64,000 nucleotides of DNA from Chitinophaga rhizosphaerae (GCF_003958645.1 NZ_RXLO01000015.1:1-64000); one strand, 5' to 3'; positions 53,287 to 62,121 are shown, counted from the stretch's first letter. Numbers and translations: made by a program. The notes: generated by a model from the sequence alone, not told the origin.

Positions 53287-55041
53287 TCATTGCAGCAAGG
53301 TACCCGCGATCCTTTTGATATTCACCACGGTTTCATCTTCCTTTTTGACCGGCATGGCAACGATCCACCTGGCCGTTTCCCGGGCTTCTTCGGGAAAACC
53401 TGCTTTGAGGTACAAGTCCATCAAATTTTTCCGGTAGGTAAACTTGTAAGGCACGAAATAGGTCAACGCGGCACAGTTCGAGATGGCTTTCCTGGTGTTC
53501 CCGCGGCTTTCATATGCCTGCACCAGGGCGTTCAGCACGGTGACGGTGACCAGCCGGCTTTTACTTTCCTCCAATATTTCCACCGCCCTTTCGTCTTGCC
53601 GGGAAAGCAGCAGGATGCCGTAGTCGAGCAGGAAATGCGGGTTGTATTTCAACGCCGGGTATAGCCGTTGGTAGGAGGCAACCTGTTCGTTTTCGGACAT
53701 CGTGATAGCTTCCTGCAACCCGTTCCAACGGCTCACAACCCGGTAGGTGTCCGTGGCTATGACCGTTACCGCCAGCAGCAGGGCGGCCAGGCAGTTATTA
53801 ACCCATCTCGAACCCGGCAGGTGGCGTTTTCGGAATGTAAGCGGAAGGAGACCGGCCATTATCGCCGATACCAATATCAGGATAACGTTCACATGCAAGG
53901 GATAGGAGAACAGGCTCGTCGCCAACAGGATGAGCAGCGTGGATTGCAGTTGGCGGGGAAGTAGCGCCTGCGGTTCGTGTTTATGGGATATGATGCGCCA
54001 AATTCCATACAGCAGCAATGCGAGCCCTGGCAGCCCGGTTTCCGTCAGCCATTGCAACGGCTCGTTATAGGCGACATACACTTCATCCGCCGACAGTACT
54101 TCCGATATCGCCGACATCGGCAGCGATTCGAAATAACCGGTCTGCCACGAAGGGAAAGCCACGGGAAACCGGCCATATCCAATTCCCGTCCAGATATATT
54201 CCTGCCAGTGTTCCAACGAGATTTTCCAGATGATGAACCTCCCGAAAGCGGAGCCCGGCTTCAGGAAAACGAGCCCTGCTACGAGGAAGAGCAGCAATAC
54301 TGCGCTTGTCAGTAGAATCTGCTTCCTGTGCTTCCTGCAAAAGGGCGCATCCATCAACAGCTGGATGGCATAACATGCCGCGCCGATCATCGCCGCCCGC
54401 GACTGTACGATCAACACCAGCATTCCTGCAGCCGCAAAGACCACCGCCTGTAACGCTAATCTTGCCCGCCTGTTTTGAATGTTAGTGGAAACCCAATAGT
54501 GGACAAGCGGGAAATGCAGCACCAGGTAAATGGCGTATAATCCAGAATTTTCCAGGTGCCCGGTAATCTGCAGGGACAAACGTTCGGAACGGAAGTTGCT
54601 GAACAGCATGGCGTATCCAACGCAGAGCTCGAGCAGGAAAAACAAAAGGATGATGGGAACGATGACTTTGCGATATGCGGTTTGCCCGCCCATCCGGAGA
54701 AGCAGGTAAACCGACAACCCGCAAAAGGTGTTGACCCATATTTCGTTGTGCAGGTTGTACCATCCGTTGCCGGTTGCCAGCAGCACCCCGAAAACAAGGA
54801 GCGCCAGCATCACAAGGCCATCCGCGGGCATGTACTCCGATTTCACATTCCTGATCGCCGCATAAGCTGCGAACAAAGCCGTTACACCGGCGATGACCGG
54901 GAGTGCGAGGTAGTGCCCGCCCTCCGGTATTTGCTGGTAGTTGAAAGAAAAAGTGTATTTATACAATGCATAAAACATGCAAAGCATAAATACACTGGCG
55001 ATGTATGCCGATTCCAAGGCTACAATCAGTTTCCGGTTCAA
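53287..55041 (-). CDS. O-antigen-ligase/polymerase-like membrane protein with C-terminal repeat domain
   Basis: This 584-residue inner-membrane protein has about 11-12 helices over residues 10-430 and a soluble C-terminal part (about 440-584) with helical repeats of TPR type (LLDYGILLLSRQDERAVEILEE, AYESRGNTRKAIS, DLYLKAGFPEEARETARWI). The layout matches Wzy/WaaL/PglL enzymes, which join or transfer glycan chains from lipid carriers. A large periplasmic loop (about 270-320; GIGYGRFPVAFPSWQTGYF) is where the catalytic residues of the family lie. It is the last gene of a four-gene minus-strand operon with secreted proteins. No glycosyltransferases are nearby, so it may act on glycans made elsewhere. 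Confidence 0.85.
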   Translation of the reverse strand: MNRKLIVALESAYIASVFMLCMFYALYKYTFSFNYQQIPEGGHYLALPVIAGVTALFAAYAAIRNVKSEYMPADGLVMLALLVFGVLLATGNGWYNLHNEIWVNTFCGLSVYLLLRMGGQTAYRKVIVPIILLFFLLELCVGYAMLFSNFRSERLSLQITGHLENSGLYAIYLVLHFPLVHYWVSTNIQNRRARLALQAVVFAAAGMLVLIVQSRAAMIGAACYAIQLLMDAPFCRKHRKQILLTSAVLLLFLVAGLVFLKPGSAFGRFIIWKISLEHWQEYIWTGIGYGRFPVAFPSWQTGYFESLPMSAISEVLSADEVYVAYNEPLQWLTETGLPGLALLLYGIWRIISHKHEPQALLPRQLQSTLLILLATSLFSYPLHVNVILILVSAIMAGLLPLTFRKRHLPGSRWVNNCLAALLLAVTVIATDTYRVVSRWNGLQEAITMSENEQVASYQRLYPALKYNPHFLLDYGILLLSRQDERAVEILEESKSRLVTVTVLNALVQAYESRGNTRKAISNCAALTYFVPYKFTYRKNLMDLYLKAGFPEEARETARWIVAMPVKKEDETVVNIKRIAGTLLQ

Positions 55042-55052
55042 TTTCTGTTGTG

Positions 55053-55643
55053 TTATGACGGTTTCCGGTGCCTGAGGGCGAATTCCTCTACAACTTTACC
55101 TTTCTCGCGGTCATAGTAAATGTAAGGCATGATATAGGCGAAGCGCTGGTTACCTGCGAGGCAGACATCGAGCATCGGATAATGTTTACCGGCGATGATA
55201 TAGCCTACCACGTACCGTTGGGCCCAGTCGGCCTGGTCGGCCGGTTTGTCTTCCGGGTACCGGCCGTAGTAATACCCGGCTGGCATGGCGAACACGGAAT
55301 CTGCCGGCACCTGGTCGATGCTTTTATCGATGCCGTAGAGCGCCTGGTACTGAATCCGTACGTCAACATCCCTTTCGCCGAGTTTTTGGGTCATGACGGC
55401 ATTGTCGAAATAGGATGCGAGCACTTTGTCGTATAGCGGGGCTTTGGAGGGTTGGAGGTTTTCTTCGGGCAGCCGGAGATCTGTTGGCGCGTCTTTCAGG
55501 AAACGGTACAACTTGTGGATGGGGGCTTTCGCGGCATCCTGGCTGTACCCTTCGAACCGGATCTGCGCGAACGCCGCCTTTCCGGCGGTCATCAACAGGA
55601 TGCAGGTAATGAGGAATTTAAATGGTTTTCTGGATGTTTTCAT
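55053..55643 (-). CDS. Secreted protein of the ligase operon, unknown function
   Basis: The 196-residue protein has a signal peptide (to about 26, AAFAQ). The rest is tyrosine-rich and has no family I recognise; landmarks are RFLKDAPTDLRLPEENLQ, PAGYYYGRYPED and IYYDREKGKVVEEFALRHRKP. It starts 17 bases after the 99-residue membrane protein and ends 11 bases before the ligase-like gene. Its place between the membrane protein and the ligase suggests a periplasmic helper or substrate. Confidence 0.7.
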   Translation of the reverse strand: MKTSRKPFKFLITCILLMTAGKAAFAQIRFEGYSQDAAKAPIHKLYRFLKDAPTDLRLPEENLQPSKAPLYDKVLASYFDNAVMTQKLGERDVDVRIQYQALYGIDKSIDQVPADSVFAMPAGYYYGRYPEDKPADQADWAQRYVVGYIIAGKHYPMLDVCLAGNQRFAYIMPYIYYDREKGKVVEEFALRHRKPS

Positions 55644-55660
55644 GGTTTGAAATTAGGTTA

Positions 55661-55960
55661 TCAATTGCCTCTCCATTCCCATAACCATTCATAAACAGAC
55701 GAGCTGAATATGATGAACAAGACGATGGGCAGGATGAGCGCACACATATGGACGATGATGGCCGGGCGGGTTAACGTTTTGCGGCGGGCCGCAATCCACA
55801 TCGCTCCCGCAACGAGATGGACGAGCATGCAGCCTGCCATGAGCAGGCCATGCCCGGTAGGATTTGGGGATTTTTCAAAGATGAATTTCAACGAGGTTGC
55901 CGCGAAATACACCCCGAAAATCCCCAAATGGATCATGAATATCCGTAGTCCTTTCTTCAC
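55661..55960 (-). CDS. 99-residue three-helix membrane protein of the ligase operon
   Basis: Three hydrophobic segments (about 8-26, 40-58 and 70-90) with short polar loops make this a small inner-membrane protein. It starts 11 bases after the lipoprotein gene stop. Size and position recall membrane-bound immunity or assembly proteins next to secreted proteins, but I recognise no family. Confidence 0.7.
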   Translation of the reverse strand: MKKGLRIFMIHLGIFGVYFAATSLKFIFEKSPNPTGHGLLMAGCMLVHLVAGAMWIAARRKTLTRPAIIVHMCALILPIVLFIIFSSSVYEWLWEWRGN

Positions 55961-55971
55961 AAGCGTTTTAT

Positions 55972-57318
55972 TTAGTTACATTCTCCGCCGCTTGTTCCGC
56001 CATTGGTATCCACGCCTACCGTAATGTACGGGGCCATGGAGCCGCCGGCTGTCTTCAGCTGGTCCAGCGCCTTGTACAATCCGCCGGGCGTTGTTTTGTA
56101 ATTGACGCCTGCCGGTGCCACGTGATCGGGAATGCTCAGCTGGCTGAAACCGGGAACGGAAACGGAGTTGAAAATATCGACGGCGTAGTCTGTGCAATTA
56201 TAATCATTCAGATCATAGGAATTGCCGGATTTTGTCAATGCCGTAGATGTGGCGGCGTTGAATTGCGCCTCGGTCATGCTGGGAATGGTGATCTTCGCAT
56301 TGTATTCATGCGAGGCGTCGTTCACGATTTTGCTGGACACGTTGTCGAAGGTGATGCTCTTGATACCGTTTGAGGGATAGAAGCCGAAAGTCTGGCTGAC
56401 GGTCGTGGAACCGTTGGTTTTCGTCAGCGTTACGAACGCATGGCCGGGATTGGTGCCATAGAGTACGGTGGAAGGATTGCCGTCTTCCGGGATATCGGTA
56501 TAAACGGTCATGGAATAGGTGGTGCTGGCGTTGGAAGGTACGTTGCCGAAGCAGTTGATGCGTTTGTTGAGGTTGACGCTGGGGCCGCTGAGGATTTCCA
56601 CGGGAGCCAGTTCCACTACCGCGGAAGAACTGCCGCCGCCCCCGCCGCCATATCCATAGATATAGGGATCGGTAGTTTGATAGGTGTAAGTGTAGGACGG
56701 GCTCTGGTTGAAATAGTAGAACAGGCTATAATAGCTTACGGAGTAATTGTTGTAGTAGCCGACTACCGTTACTTCCGGGAGCCATATCCCATCTTCCGAA
56801 TCCGGCCCGGAAATCCTCGCGCCGGTGGTTGTTTTCAGGCGTTCGCCGTTGGGGCCGTAACGCAATACGGTCGTTTTCGATTTTCCGTTGACGGTGCTGT
56901 TCACTTTCGTAACGCGGCCTTCGGTGAAGGAAACGTTCGAACGCTTGTCTCCGGAGAAAGAACGGGTAGCGAGCGTACCGTTTTTGCTGGCGTCCGCATC
57001 CAGTCCGGATACGTCCACCCAGTTGCCGGTAAGGCCTGTGGCGGTTTTGCCGATTACGGCGAATTGCTTGCCGTCTTTACCTTTCACATTGAATCGTACG
57101 CCGATCACTTCCTTTTCATTCTTTTTCATGAGGGAATAACCATGAAGGTCCAGCGATTCGAACTCCGAAGCGGAAACCTGACCCTTCAGGAAATTCGCCG
57201 CTTCACTTACGAACGGGTCTTTAAAGGATTCGGGTGTGAACGGGGCTTCGTTCTTGGTACAGGCGAAGTAGGTGACCAGTACAAGTGCCATTAATGGTAA
57301 CAATACAAATTTCTTCAT
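55972..57318 (-). CDS. Lipoprotein with possible permuted NlpC/P60-like C-terminal domain
   Basis: The 448-residue protein has a lipoprotein signal (FAC, Cys20) and an unknown N-terminal beta domain (about 25-165). A Tyr-rich linker follows (about 186-222; WLPEVTVVGYYNN to TDPYIYGYG) and then a six-glycine run at 224-229. The C-terminal domain (about 240-430) contains GHAFVTL (His293) and later YNCTDYAV (Cys375). His before Cys is the order in permuted NlpC/P60-type (papain-like) enzymes, so a hydrolase or transferase role is possible, but the match is by eye only. It is first in its operon, behind a FNR-type box, and the ATG is about nine bases after the predicted transcription start. Confidence 0.72.
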   Translation of the reverse strand: MKKFVLLPLMALVLVTYFACTKNEAPFTPESFKDPFVSEAANFLKGQVSASEFESLDLHGYSLMKKNEKEVIGVRFNVKGKDGKQFAVIGKTATGLTGNWVDVSGLDADASKNGTLATRSFSGDKRSNVSFTEGRVTKVNSTVNGKSKTTVLRYGPNGERLKTTTGARISGPDSEDGIWLPEVTVVGYYNNYSVSYYSLFYYFNQSPSYTYTYQTTDPYIYGYGGGGGGSSSAVVELAPVEILSGPSVNLNKRINCFGNVPSNASTTYSMTVYTDIPEDGNPSTVLYGTNPGHAFVTLTKTNGSTTVSQTFGFYPSNGIKSITFDNVSSKIVNDASHEYNAKITIPSMTEAQFNAATSTALTKSGNSYDLNDYNCTDYAVDIFNSVSVPGFSQLSIPDHVAPAGVNYKTTPGGLYKALDQLKTAGGSMAPYITVGVDTNGGTSGGECN

Positions 57319-57332
57319 AATTGAGGTTTTGG

Positions 57333-57377
57333 CAAAAGTATAGTCTTGGAGCCGTTGGAATATTTGATAAAAATCAA
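57333..57377 (-). promoter_or_regulatory. FNR-type box and promoter of the lipoprotein/ligase operon
   Basis: TTGAT-AAAA-ATCAA at 57364-57377 is a perfect match to the FNR/Crp-family consensus TTGATN4ATCAA. On the minus strand TACTTTTG (57340 to 57333) is a good -7 box, while no -33 box is present. The box centre lies about 30 bases upstream of the -7 box and about 43 from the likely transcription start, the class II activator position. Activation of the minus-strand operon by a Crp/Fnr-type regulator is therefore likely; it might also act on the divergent transglutaminase gene. Confidence 0.65.
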
Positions 57378-57412
57378 TATTTCATCGGCAGGGCAGCGAT
57401 TAAATTTACCGT

Positions 57413-58906
57413 ATGAAATACTTCCCTGTTTGTTGGCTACTGTTGTTTTCATGCGTGGCCTGCCGCCCGCGCGGCGGTGCGCTGGACGCTCGCTCCCTGG
57501 AAAACCGATACGCCGGCAACCCGGCGGATTCGCTGAAGCTGGAAGCCTTGCGGTACCTGCTCAGGGAGATACCCGGCCAGTTGTCGGACCGGCCCGCGAT
57601 CATGGACGCTTCCTCCGGCAAACCCACCCGTTTCCGGATAGATTCCTTTCACAACGTGGAAAGCCTTTTGTCGTTTTTGCAGGATCGGCAACTGGAAGCG
57701 GGCGGCATCCCGGAAAAAGATGCGGCATTCATCCGGCCGGCATTCCTCGAAAGCGAGATCGATGCTGCAGTGGCCGAATGGAACAGGTATCCCTGGAACC
57801 AGGATGTCCCGAAAGATATATTCCTCGACTATCTGTTGCCATACAAGGTGCACCAGGATTTTCCGGATAACTGGCGCCCGTCGTTACGGCAAAAAGCCGA
57901 TTCCCTGGTGAAGGCGTGGGAGGAAAAGAACCGCAAGGCGCCGGGCGACAAATTTCTGACCAGCAGTAAGGAATTTTATTACGATCTCATCGTGAACACC
58001 GCATCCCGCTGGTTCCGGTATGGCCCAGACCGCATACGGATCACGGAAGACCCTTCCTACAAAGAACTGCTGCTGTCTGGTGAAGGCGGATGTAAGAAGG
58101 GGGCCTTCTTTAACGCGTACGTGTTGCGAAGCACCGGCATCCCCGCCACGGTGGATATCGTTCCCTTCTGGGGTAGCAAGAACGGCAGCCATGCCGGCGA
58201 CGTTTACTGGAACAACGAAGAACGGAAAATGACGCCGGGGCCGGGCCGGCGGTTCGACAGGGCAGCGAAGGTCTTCCGGCTTACATTCCGCAAACACGGC
58301 GGCTGGAGCCGGCACATCAAACCGCATGTGCAGGAAAAGGATTTTCTGCTGGACTTTCTCCGCAACGATCAGTGGATCGATGTGACGAAGGAGCATAATC
58401 CCGTCGCTGATATAACCCTGCCCATCGGCAATACCAGCGCAGGCGTCGCGTATATCTGCGTTTTCGATTACGGTGAATGGGTGCCCGTGTATTGGGCGCC
58501 GGTGCGCGATGGCAGGGTAACTTTTCCCGACATGGGGCGCGACATCGTTTACCGCATGGCCACTTTCACGGATGCGTTGAAATTCAGCGGCGGTATTTTC
58601 GTCCTGGACTCCGCCGGCAGAACGGTGCAGCCCGGTCCCGATTCGCTGGCGATGCAAACGATGGTCCTCGGAAAACTGAATACAGGCAGCGAGCAGTGGG
58701 TCCGAAAACAGGCTACTTATACCTTGCTTTCGCTCGGGAAAGACAATAACTGGCACGAAGTCGCCGAAAAAACCTGTTCGCGGGATTCCGTCATTGAATT
58801 CCGGAATGTACCGTCCGGCGGCCTATACCGCCTGGTGGAAACGGGCGGTCCCAGGCGGTTGGAGCGGATATTCGCATACCGGCACAATTCGCAGATCTGG
58901 TATTAG
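57413..58906 (+). CDS. Transglutaminase-like lipoprotein
   Basis: The 497-residue protein has a lipoprotein signal (CVAC, about Cys18). The catalytic part is at about 200-300: GGCKKGAFFNAYVLRSTGIPATVDIVP has the active-site Cys with the typical GGC and GIPA context, and NGSHAGDVYWN supplies the His. The acid follows further downstream. Transglutaminase-like enzymes of this type are usually peptidases or amidases rather than cross-linkers. The rest of the protein has beta-rich flanking domains. It is divergent from the lipoprotein operon across the FNR-type box, and its end overlaps the Crp/Fnr gene tail by four bases. Confidence 0.87.
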   Translation: MKYFPVCWLLLFSCVACRPRGGALDARSLENRYAGNPADSLKLEALRYLLREIPGQLSDRPAIMDASSGKPTRFRIDSFHNVESLLSFLQDRQLEAGGIPEKDAAFIRPAFLESEIDAAVAEWNRYPWNQDVPKDIFLDYLLPYKVHQDFPDNWRPSLRQKADSLVKAWEEKNRKAPGDKFLTSSKEFYYDLIVNTASRWFRYGPDRIRITEDPSYKELLLSGEGGCKKGAFFNAYVLRSTGIPATVDIVPFWGSKNGSHAGDVYWNNEERKMTPGPGRRFDRAAKVFRLTFRKHGGWSRHIKPHVQEKDFLLDFLRNDQWIDVTKEHNPVADITLPIGNTSAGVAYICVFDYGEWVPVYWAPVRDGRVTFPDMGRDIVYRMATFTDALKFSGGIFVLDSAGRTVQPGPDSLAMQTMVLGKLNTGSEQWVRKQATYTLLSLGKDNNWHEVAEKTCSRDSVIEFRNVPSGGLYRLVETGGPRRLERIFAYRHNSQIWY

Positions 58907-59469
58907 ATACTGGAACGGATACGGCTGAGCGTTTCCATGTTGATGCCGAGATAGGAGGCTACATGTTTCAGCGGGGCGCGGCGGATGATGTCTGGCTGTG
59001 TGTCCAGCAGCGAGAGGTAACGGTCGCGCGCGCGTTCTTTCCGGAGGGAGTAGAGCCGTTCTTCGCTCTGGATGTAATATTTGGTGGTGAGGACGCGGCC
59101 GATCACGTTAAATTCCAGGTGTTTGCTGTAGATGTCTTGCAGTTGCTGGTAGGAGATGCCGTGGACGAGGGTGTTTTCCAGTGCTACGATGCTTTCTTCG
59201 CTGGGGGTTTGCATGTAGAAACTTTTGGCGGAGATGATCACGTCGTTTTCCTTCATGAACCAGGAAGTGATTTTCTCGCTGTTTTTTTCGTAGAAGCAGT
59301 GGAGCATGCCGCTTTCGATAAAATAAACATGTTCGCATACCTGTCCCCGTTTCAGCAACATCGTTTTTTTCGGGACCTCTTTAGTGACGAGGATTAACTT
59401 CAGGTGCTGCTCGAGTTCGGGAGACATAGGGTGTATGCTATTCAACAACGGAAATAGCTTATCATACAT
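58903..59469 (-). CDS. Crp/Fnr-family transcriptional regulator
   Basis: The 188-residue protein has a cyclic-nucleotide-binding-like beta barrel (about 20-120; LKRGQVCEHVYFIESGMLHCFYE) and a C-terminal winged helix (about 140-188) with LKHVASYLGINMETLSRIRSSI. The recognition helix has Glu179, Ser182 and Arg183, the E-x-x-S-R pattern that reads TTGAT half-sites in FNR. There is no N-terminal cysteine cluster, so an FNR-type iron-sulphur sensor is not indicated. It is a candidate for binding the box at 57364-57377. Confidence 0.88.
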   Translation of the reverse strand: MYDKLFPLLNSIHPMSPELEQHLKLILVTKEVPKKTMLLKRGQVCEHVYFIESGMLHCFYEKNSEKITSWFMKENDVIISAKSFYMQTPSEESIVALENTLVHGISYQQLQDIYSKHLEFNVIGRVLTTKYYIQSEERLYSLRKERARDRYLSLLDTQPDIIRRAPLKHVASYLGINMETLSRIRSSI

Positions 59470-59786
59470 ATTGGGTCAGGTTTCAACTAAATTATGGATA
59501 AATTCTGGTTTTTGGATATTCCGCCGTCCGGCAACGGGAGGGGGCTATCAACGCCGGACCTGCAGCGAGCTTCAATTGCCGAAGCGCTGATGCCGGCCTG
59601 CGCCGGTTATTGCTGCTTTGCCCCGGAGATTACCGGGGAATTTTTCTTGTTTTGGGTCTTTTGCAGTTTTGGGGTCTCATCCGGGAAGTGCCAGAATGGG
59701 CATGAAACGTACACGCAGCAGGCGCATCTTCGAAGACAACGGCCCGCTGCGTGGATGTATTATGAATCAATGATGATATAGCGTCA
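59470..59786. other. Intergenic stretch with an isolated plus-strand terminator
   Basis: No convincing gene is seen between the Crp/Fnr and GH16 genes. CCCCGG (59621-59626) and CCGGGG (59633-59638) form a stem followed by AATTTTTC on the plus strand, an intrinsic-terminator form with no plus-strand gene just upstream. It may end transcripts from the transglutaminase gene or an unannotated small RNA. Confidence 0.45.
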
Positions 59787-61037
59787 CTATTGTTCTGACA
59801 GATAAAAATCGTCTGCATACACGGTGCCGCTGCTTGAATTTTTATAGATATACACGATTGCTGAAGTATTGCTGGCTCCGGTAGTAAATGTAACCGAGTG
59901 CTGCTGATATGCAGTACCTGTGATGCTCGCCCCAACAGCGGTTCCGCCGTAACTCTTCACGCCAATGCTGGCGCCTGCGCTGGCTATGGATTTTTTACCA
60001 TAACCGCCAAAAGTATAGGTGGTATTAGGCGCCAGGCCAGTGATCAGTTGCTCTGCTGAACATTCGCCTCCCTGCAGCCTGATGGCTTTTGTTCCTGAAT
60101 TCGCATCGGTATTCACCACGCTCACCGTACCAGCGGGTTGCCAGGCCGCCCAGGGCGTTAGATCTGCACTGTATTCGAAGCCGGCATTAAACAGGTAAGA
60201 GGGTGACTGGTAAACCCTTACGTAATCTACCCGGTTATGAAACGGGAGCTTGGTCCGGTCTACTGTAGACGTGCTGCCGGCACCTCCGGATTGGTTCAGG
60301 ATGATGTAACAGGGCTGATCATACGGCCAGGTCTCCCATGTTGAATTAGCCGGCCTGTTAACCGCGGTTGTAAATTTTCCATTTACAAAGAAACGGATGG
60401 CAGTAGGCGTCCATACCACCACATACCGGTTGTAGGCATTTTTGGTGTACGATGCTCCATGCGAAGTATTGTACCACCTAAAGAAAACGTTCTGCAATGT
60501 CACGTTCGACGTATTGAAATGTTCCGCTACATCAATTTCCCCGCAACCCGGCCATCCGCCATAAGGATAGGTCTGCGGCATCATCCAGAACGCCGGCCAG
60601 GCGCCTGTGGCTTCATCAAACTTCATCCGTACTTCCACCATGCCATAGGTGAAATAGAATTTGTTCCGGCTTTCGATCCCGCCTGTGTGATACGGGATAT
60701 TGTCGCCCGGGATCAACGCCGTATCCATTTTCAATACCATATCATTCCCGTCTGACGTGGCATATTCAGGGAGCGCGGTCAGGAATTTGGCCCAGGAAGA
60801 ATTATTACGGTTGGAAAAGATCCAGTTGTCCGGGTTCATGCCGCCGGCGGTATTGAATTCATCCGACCAGATCATATCATCTCCAACCACCAGGCTTCCA
60901 CTACCTCCTGTCGATTTGGCCACTTGAGAGGGGAGCAGTTGTTTACCCTGCTCCTGATCAATGCTTTTTTTGCAGGAAAATAGTGAGGCAACAATTAAGA
61001 GGTTCACCCAGGTGCGGGTGTGTAGCGAGTTTTTCAT
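59787..61037 (-). CDS. GH16 family lipoprotein with C-terminal carbohydrate-binding-like domain
   Basis: The 416-residue protein has a lipoprotein signal (FSC, Cys22), a GH16 jelly roll (about 52-280) and a C-terminal CBM4/9-like beta domain (about 285-416; NAGFEYSADLTPWAAW). The catalytic motif is CGEIDVAEHFN with Glu167, Asp169 and Glu172; the residue before the acid/base Glu is Ala rather than the usual larger hydrophobic residue. GAWPAFWMM is typical of the cleft. Endo-acting on a beta-1,3-glucan or galactan is likely. It is longer than the GH16 lipoprotein at 12601, which lacks a binding module. Confidence 0.89.
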   Translation of the reverse strand: MKNSLHTRTWVNLLIVASLFSCKKSIDQEQGKQLLPSQVAKSTGGSGSLVVGDDMIWSDEFNTAGGMNPDNWIFSNRNNSSWAKFLTALPEYATSDGNDMVLKMDTALIPGDNIPYHTGGIESRNKFYFTYGMVEVRMKFDEATGAWPAFWMMPQTYPYGGWPGCGEIDVAEHFNTSNVTLQNVFFRWYNTSHGASYTKNAYNRYVVVWTPTAIRFFVNGKFTTAVNRPANSTWETWPYDQPCYIILNQSGGAGSTSTVDRTKLPFHNRVDYVRVYQSPSYLFNAGFEYSADLTPWAAWQPAGTVSVVNTDANSGTKAIRLQGGECSAEQLITGLAPNTTYTFGGYGKKSIASAGASIGVKSYGGTAVGASITGTAYQQHSVTFTTGASNTSAIVYIYKNSSSGTVYADDFYLSEQ

Positions 61038-61741
61038 GAATTTGCTTTTTAATTACAAATGAGGAATCGAAAAAGGAAATTGCAGCGCCCATGCCGGGAT
61101 GTCCGCAAGGCATAGGTTCGAAATTAGTTTTGGAGTGCTGGATGCTGCCAGGCACTCGGTTTTTATAAAGGCCTTTGTTAATATTATACGTTTGGTAAGC
61201 CAGCTTTCCCTCTCTCCCGGTACACTTTTCTCGGAAAAATGGTGGTTATGGGAGGAAAATGGCACTTAAACACCAATCTTCCTTGCGTCGATGACAGTAA
61301 AGAAGCCCGTTATTTGTTGAGCTTTTATCATTTGCAATCTCATAGCATTTTAACATCCCTTTGGTAACGCGGCAGGGATCGCTTTGTTGGATCTATTGAA
61401 CTACGGATTTTGGCCTATGAAAGTTGCTGCGGCATGCGTGTCCGAAAATGCGCCGATCGTGGATTTGATGGTGTAACTGGAATGGCTAAACGATGATGAG
61501 TTGTTGCGCAAGCTGATAGAGTAAGTTGAAGCCGTCATTAATTTTGGCTGGATGAGCTTTTCACTGATCAGGGGGAGAAGGCAGCAGGAAGTATCGCTAT
61601 TCAGTTGTGCGCCGGGATGAGACGTTTCCTGGTTTATATCGGTTGGCGGAGTTTTGGAAGGCAGAAGTCGGCTGAATGCGCAAATGGGTAAATAAGGGAG
61701 CAGTATATAAAGCGGGAGTGAGGAAGTTCAAAAATGGCGCA
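61038..61741. other. Intergenic stretch with possible decayed coding sequence
   Basis: About 700 bases hold no intact gene. On the plus strand around 61418-61620 one frame gives protein-like pieces broken by stop codons (MKVAAACVSENAPIVDLMV, LEWLNDDELLRKLIE, then VEAVINFGWMSFSLIRG), which may be a decayed gene; I cannot name it. A TACGTTTG -7-like motif lies at 61187-61194 without a -33 box. Confidence 0.35.
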
Positions 61742-61790
61742 TAAAAAAAACCGTTGCTAGTCTATTGTCTTTCAAATAGTTGCAACGGCT
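61742..61790 (-). terminator. Terminator of the tRNA transcript
   Basis: On the minus strand CCGTTGC and GCAACGG form a stem with an inner CTATT/AATAG pairing, followed by TTTTTTTT. It lies just after the tRNA-Leu 3' end and should end the tRNA-Gly/tRNA-Leu transcript. Confidence 0.85.
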
Positions 61791-61794
61791 TTCG

Positions 61795-61880
61795 TACCCC
61801 AGACGGGAATCGAACCCGTACTCGCCTTTCGGCAAATTGGATTTTAAGTCCAACGCGTCTACCAGTTCCGCCACCAGGGT
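61795..61880 (-). tRNA. tRNA-Leu, anticodon UAA
   Basis: The 86-base sequence folds as a class II tRNA: a seven-pair acceptor stem (ACCCTGG with CTGGGGT), an anticodon loop CTTAAAA with anticodon TAA, an extra arm of leucine type and a TTCGATTC T-loop. The 3' CCA is not encoded. Confidence 0.95.
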
Positions 61881-61972
61881 ATCCTTATCTGTAAATGTAA
61901 AGAAACATCCACAAATATCTGTAAACAAAAATTCCAAACCGCTTTGCAACAGTTTGGAACTTTTGATCTCTG

Positions 61973-62045
<73 letters not shown>

Positions 62046-62121
62046 AGTGGTTATTTTTATAAGAACTTTTTTCGTTGGGATTGCAAAGATAGGAATTGTT
62101 TTAATTCTGCAAAATCTTTTT

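Noticed and set aside
59494..59781. 95-codon plus-strand frame between the Crp/Fnr and GH16 genes
   Set aside because: It runs through the isolated terminator hairpin and has no coherent domain or start.
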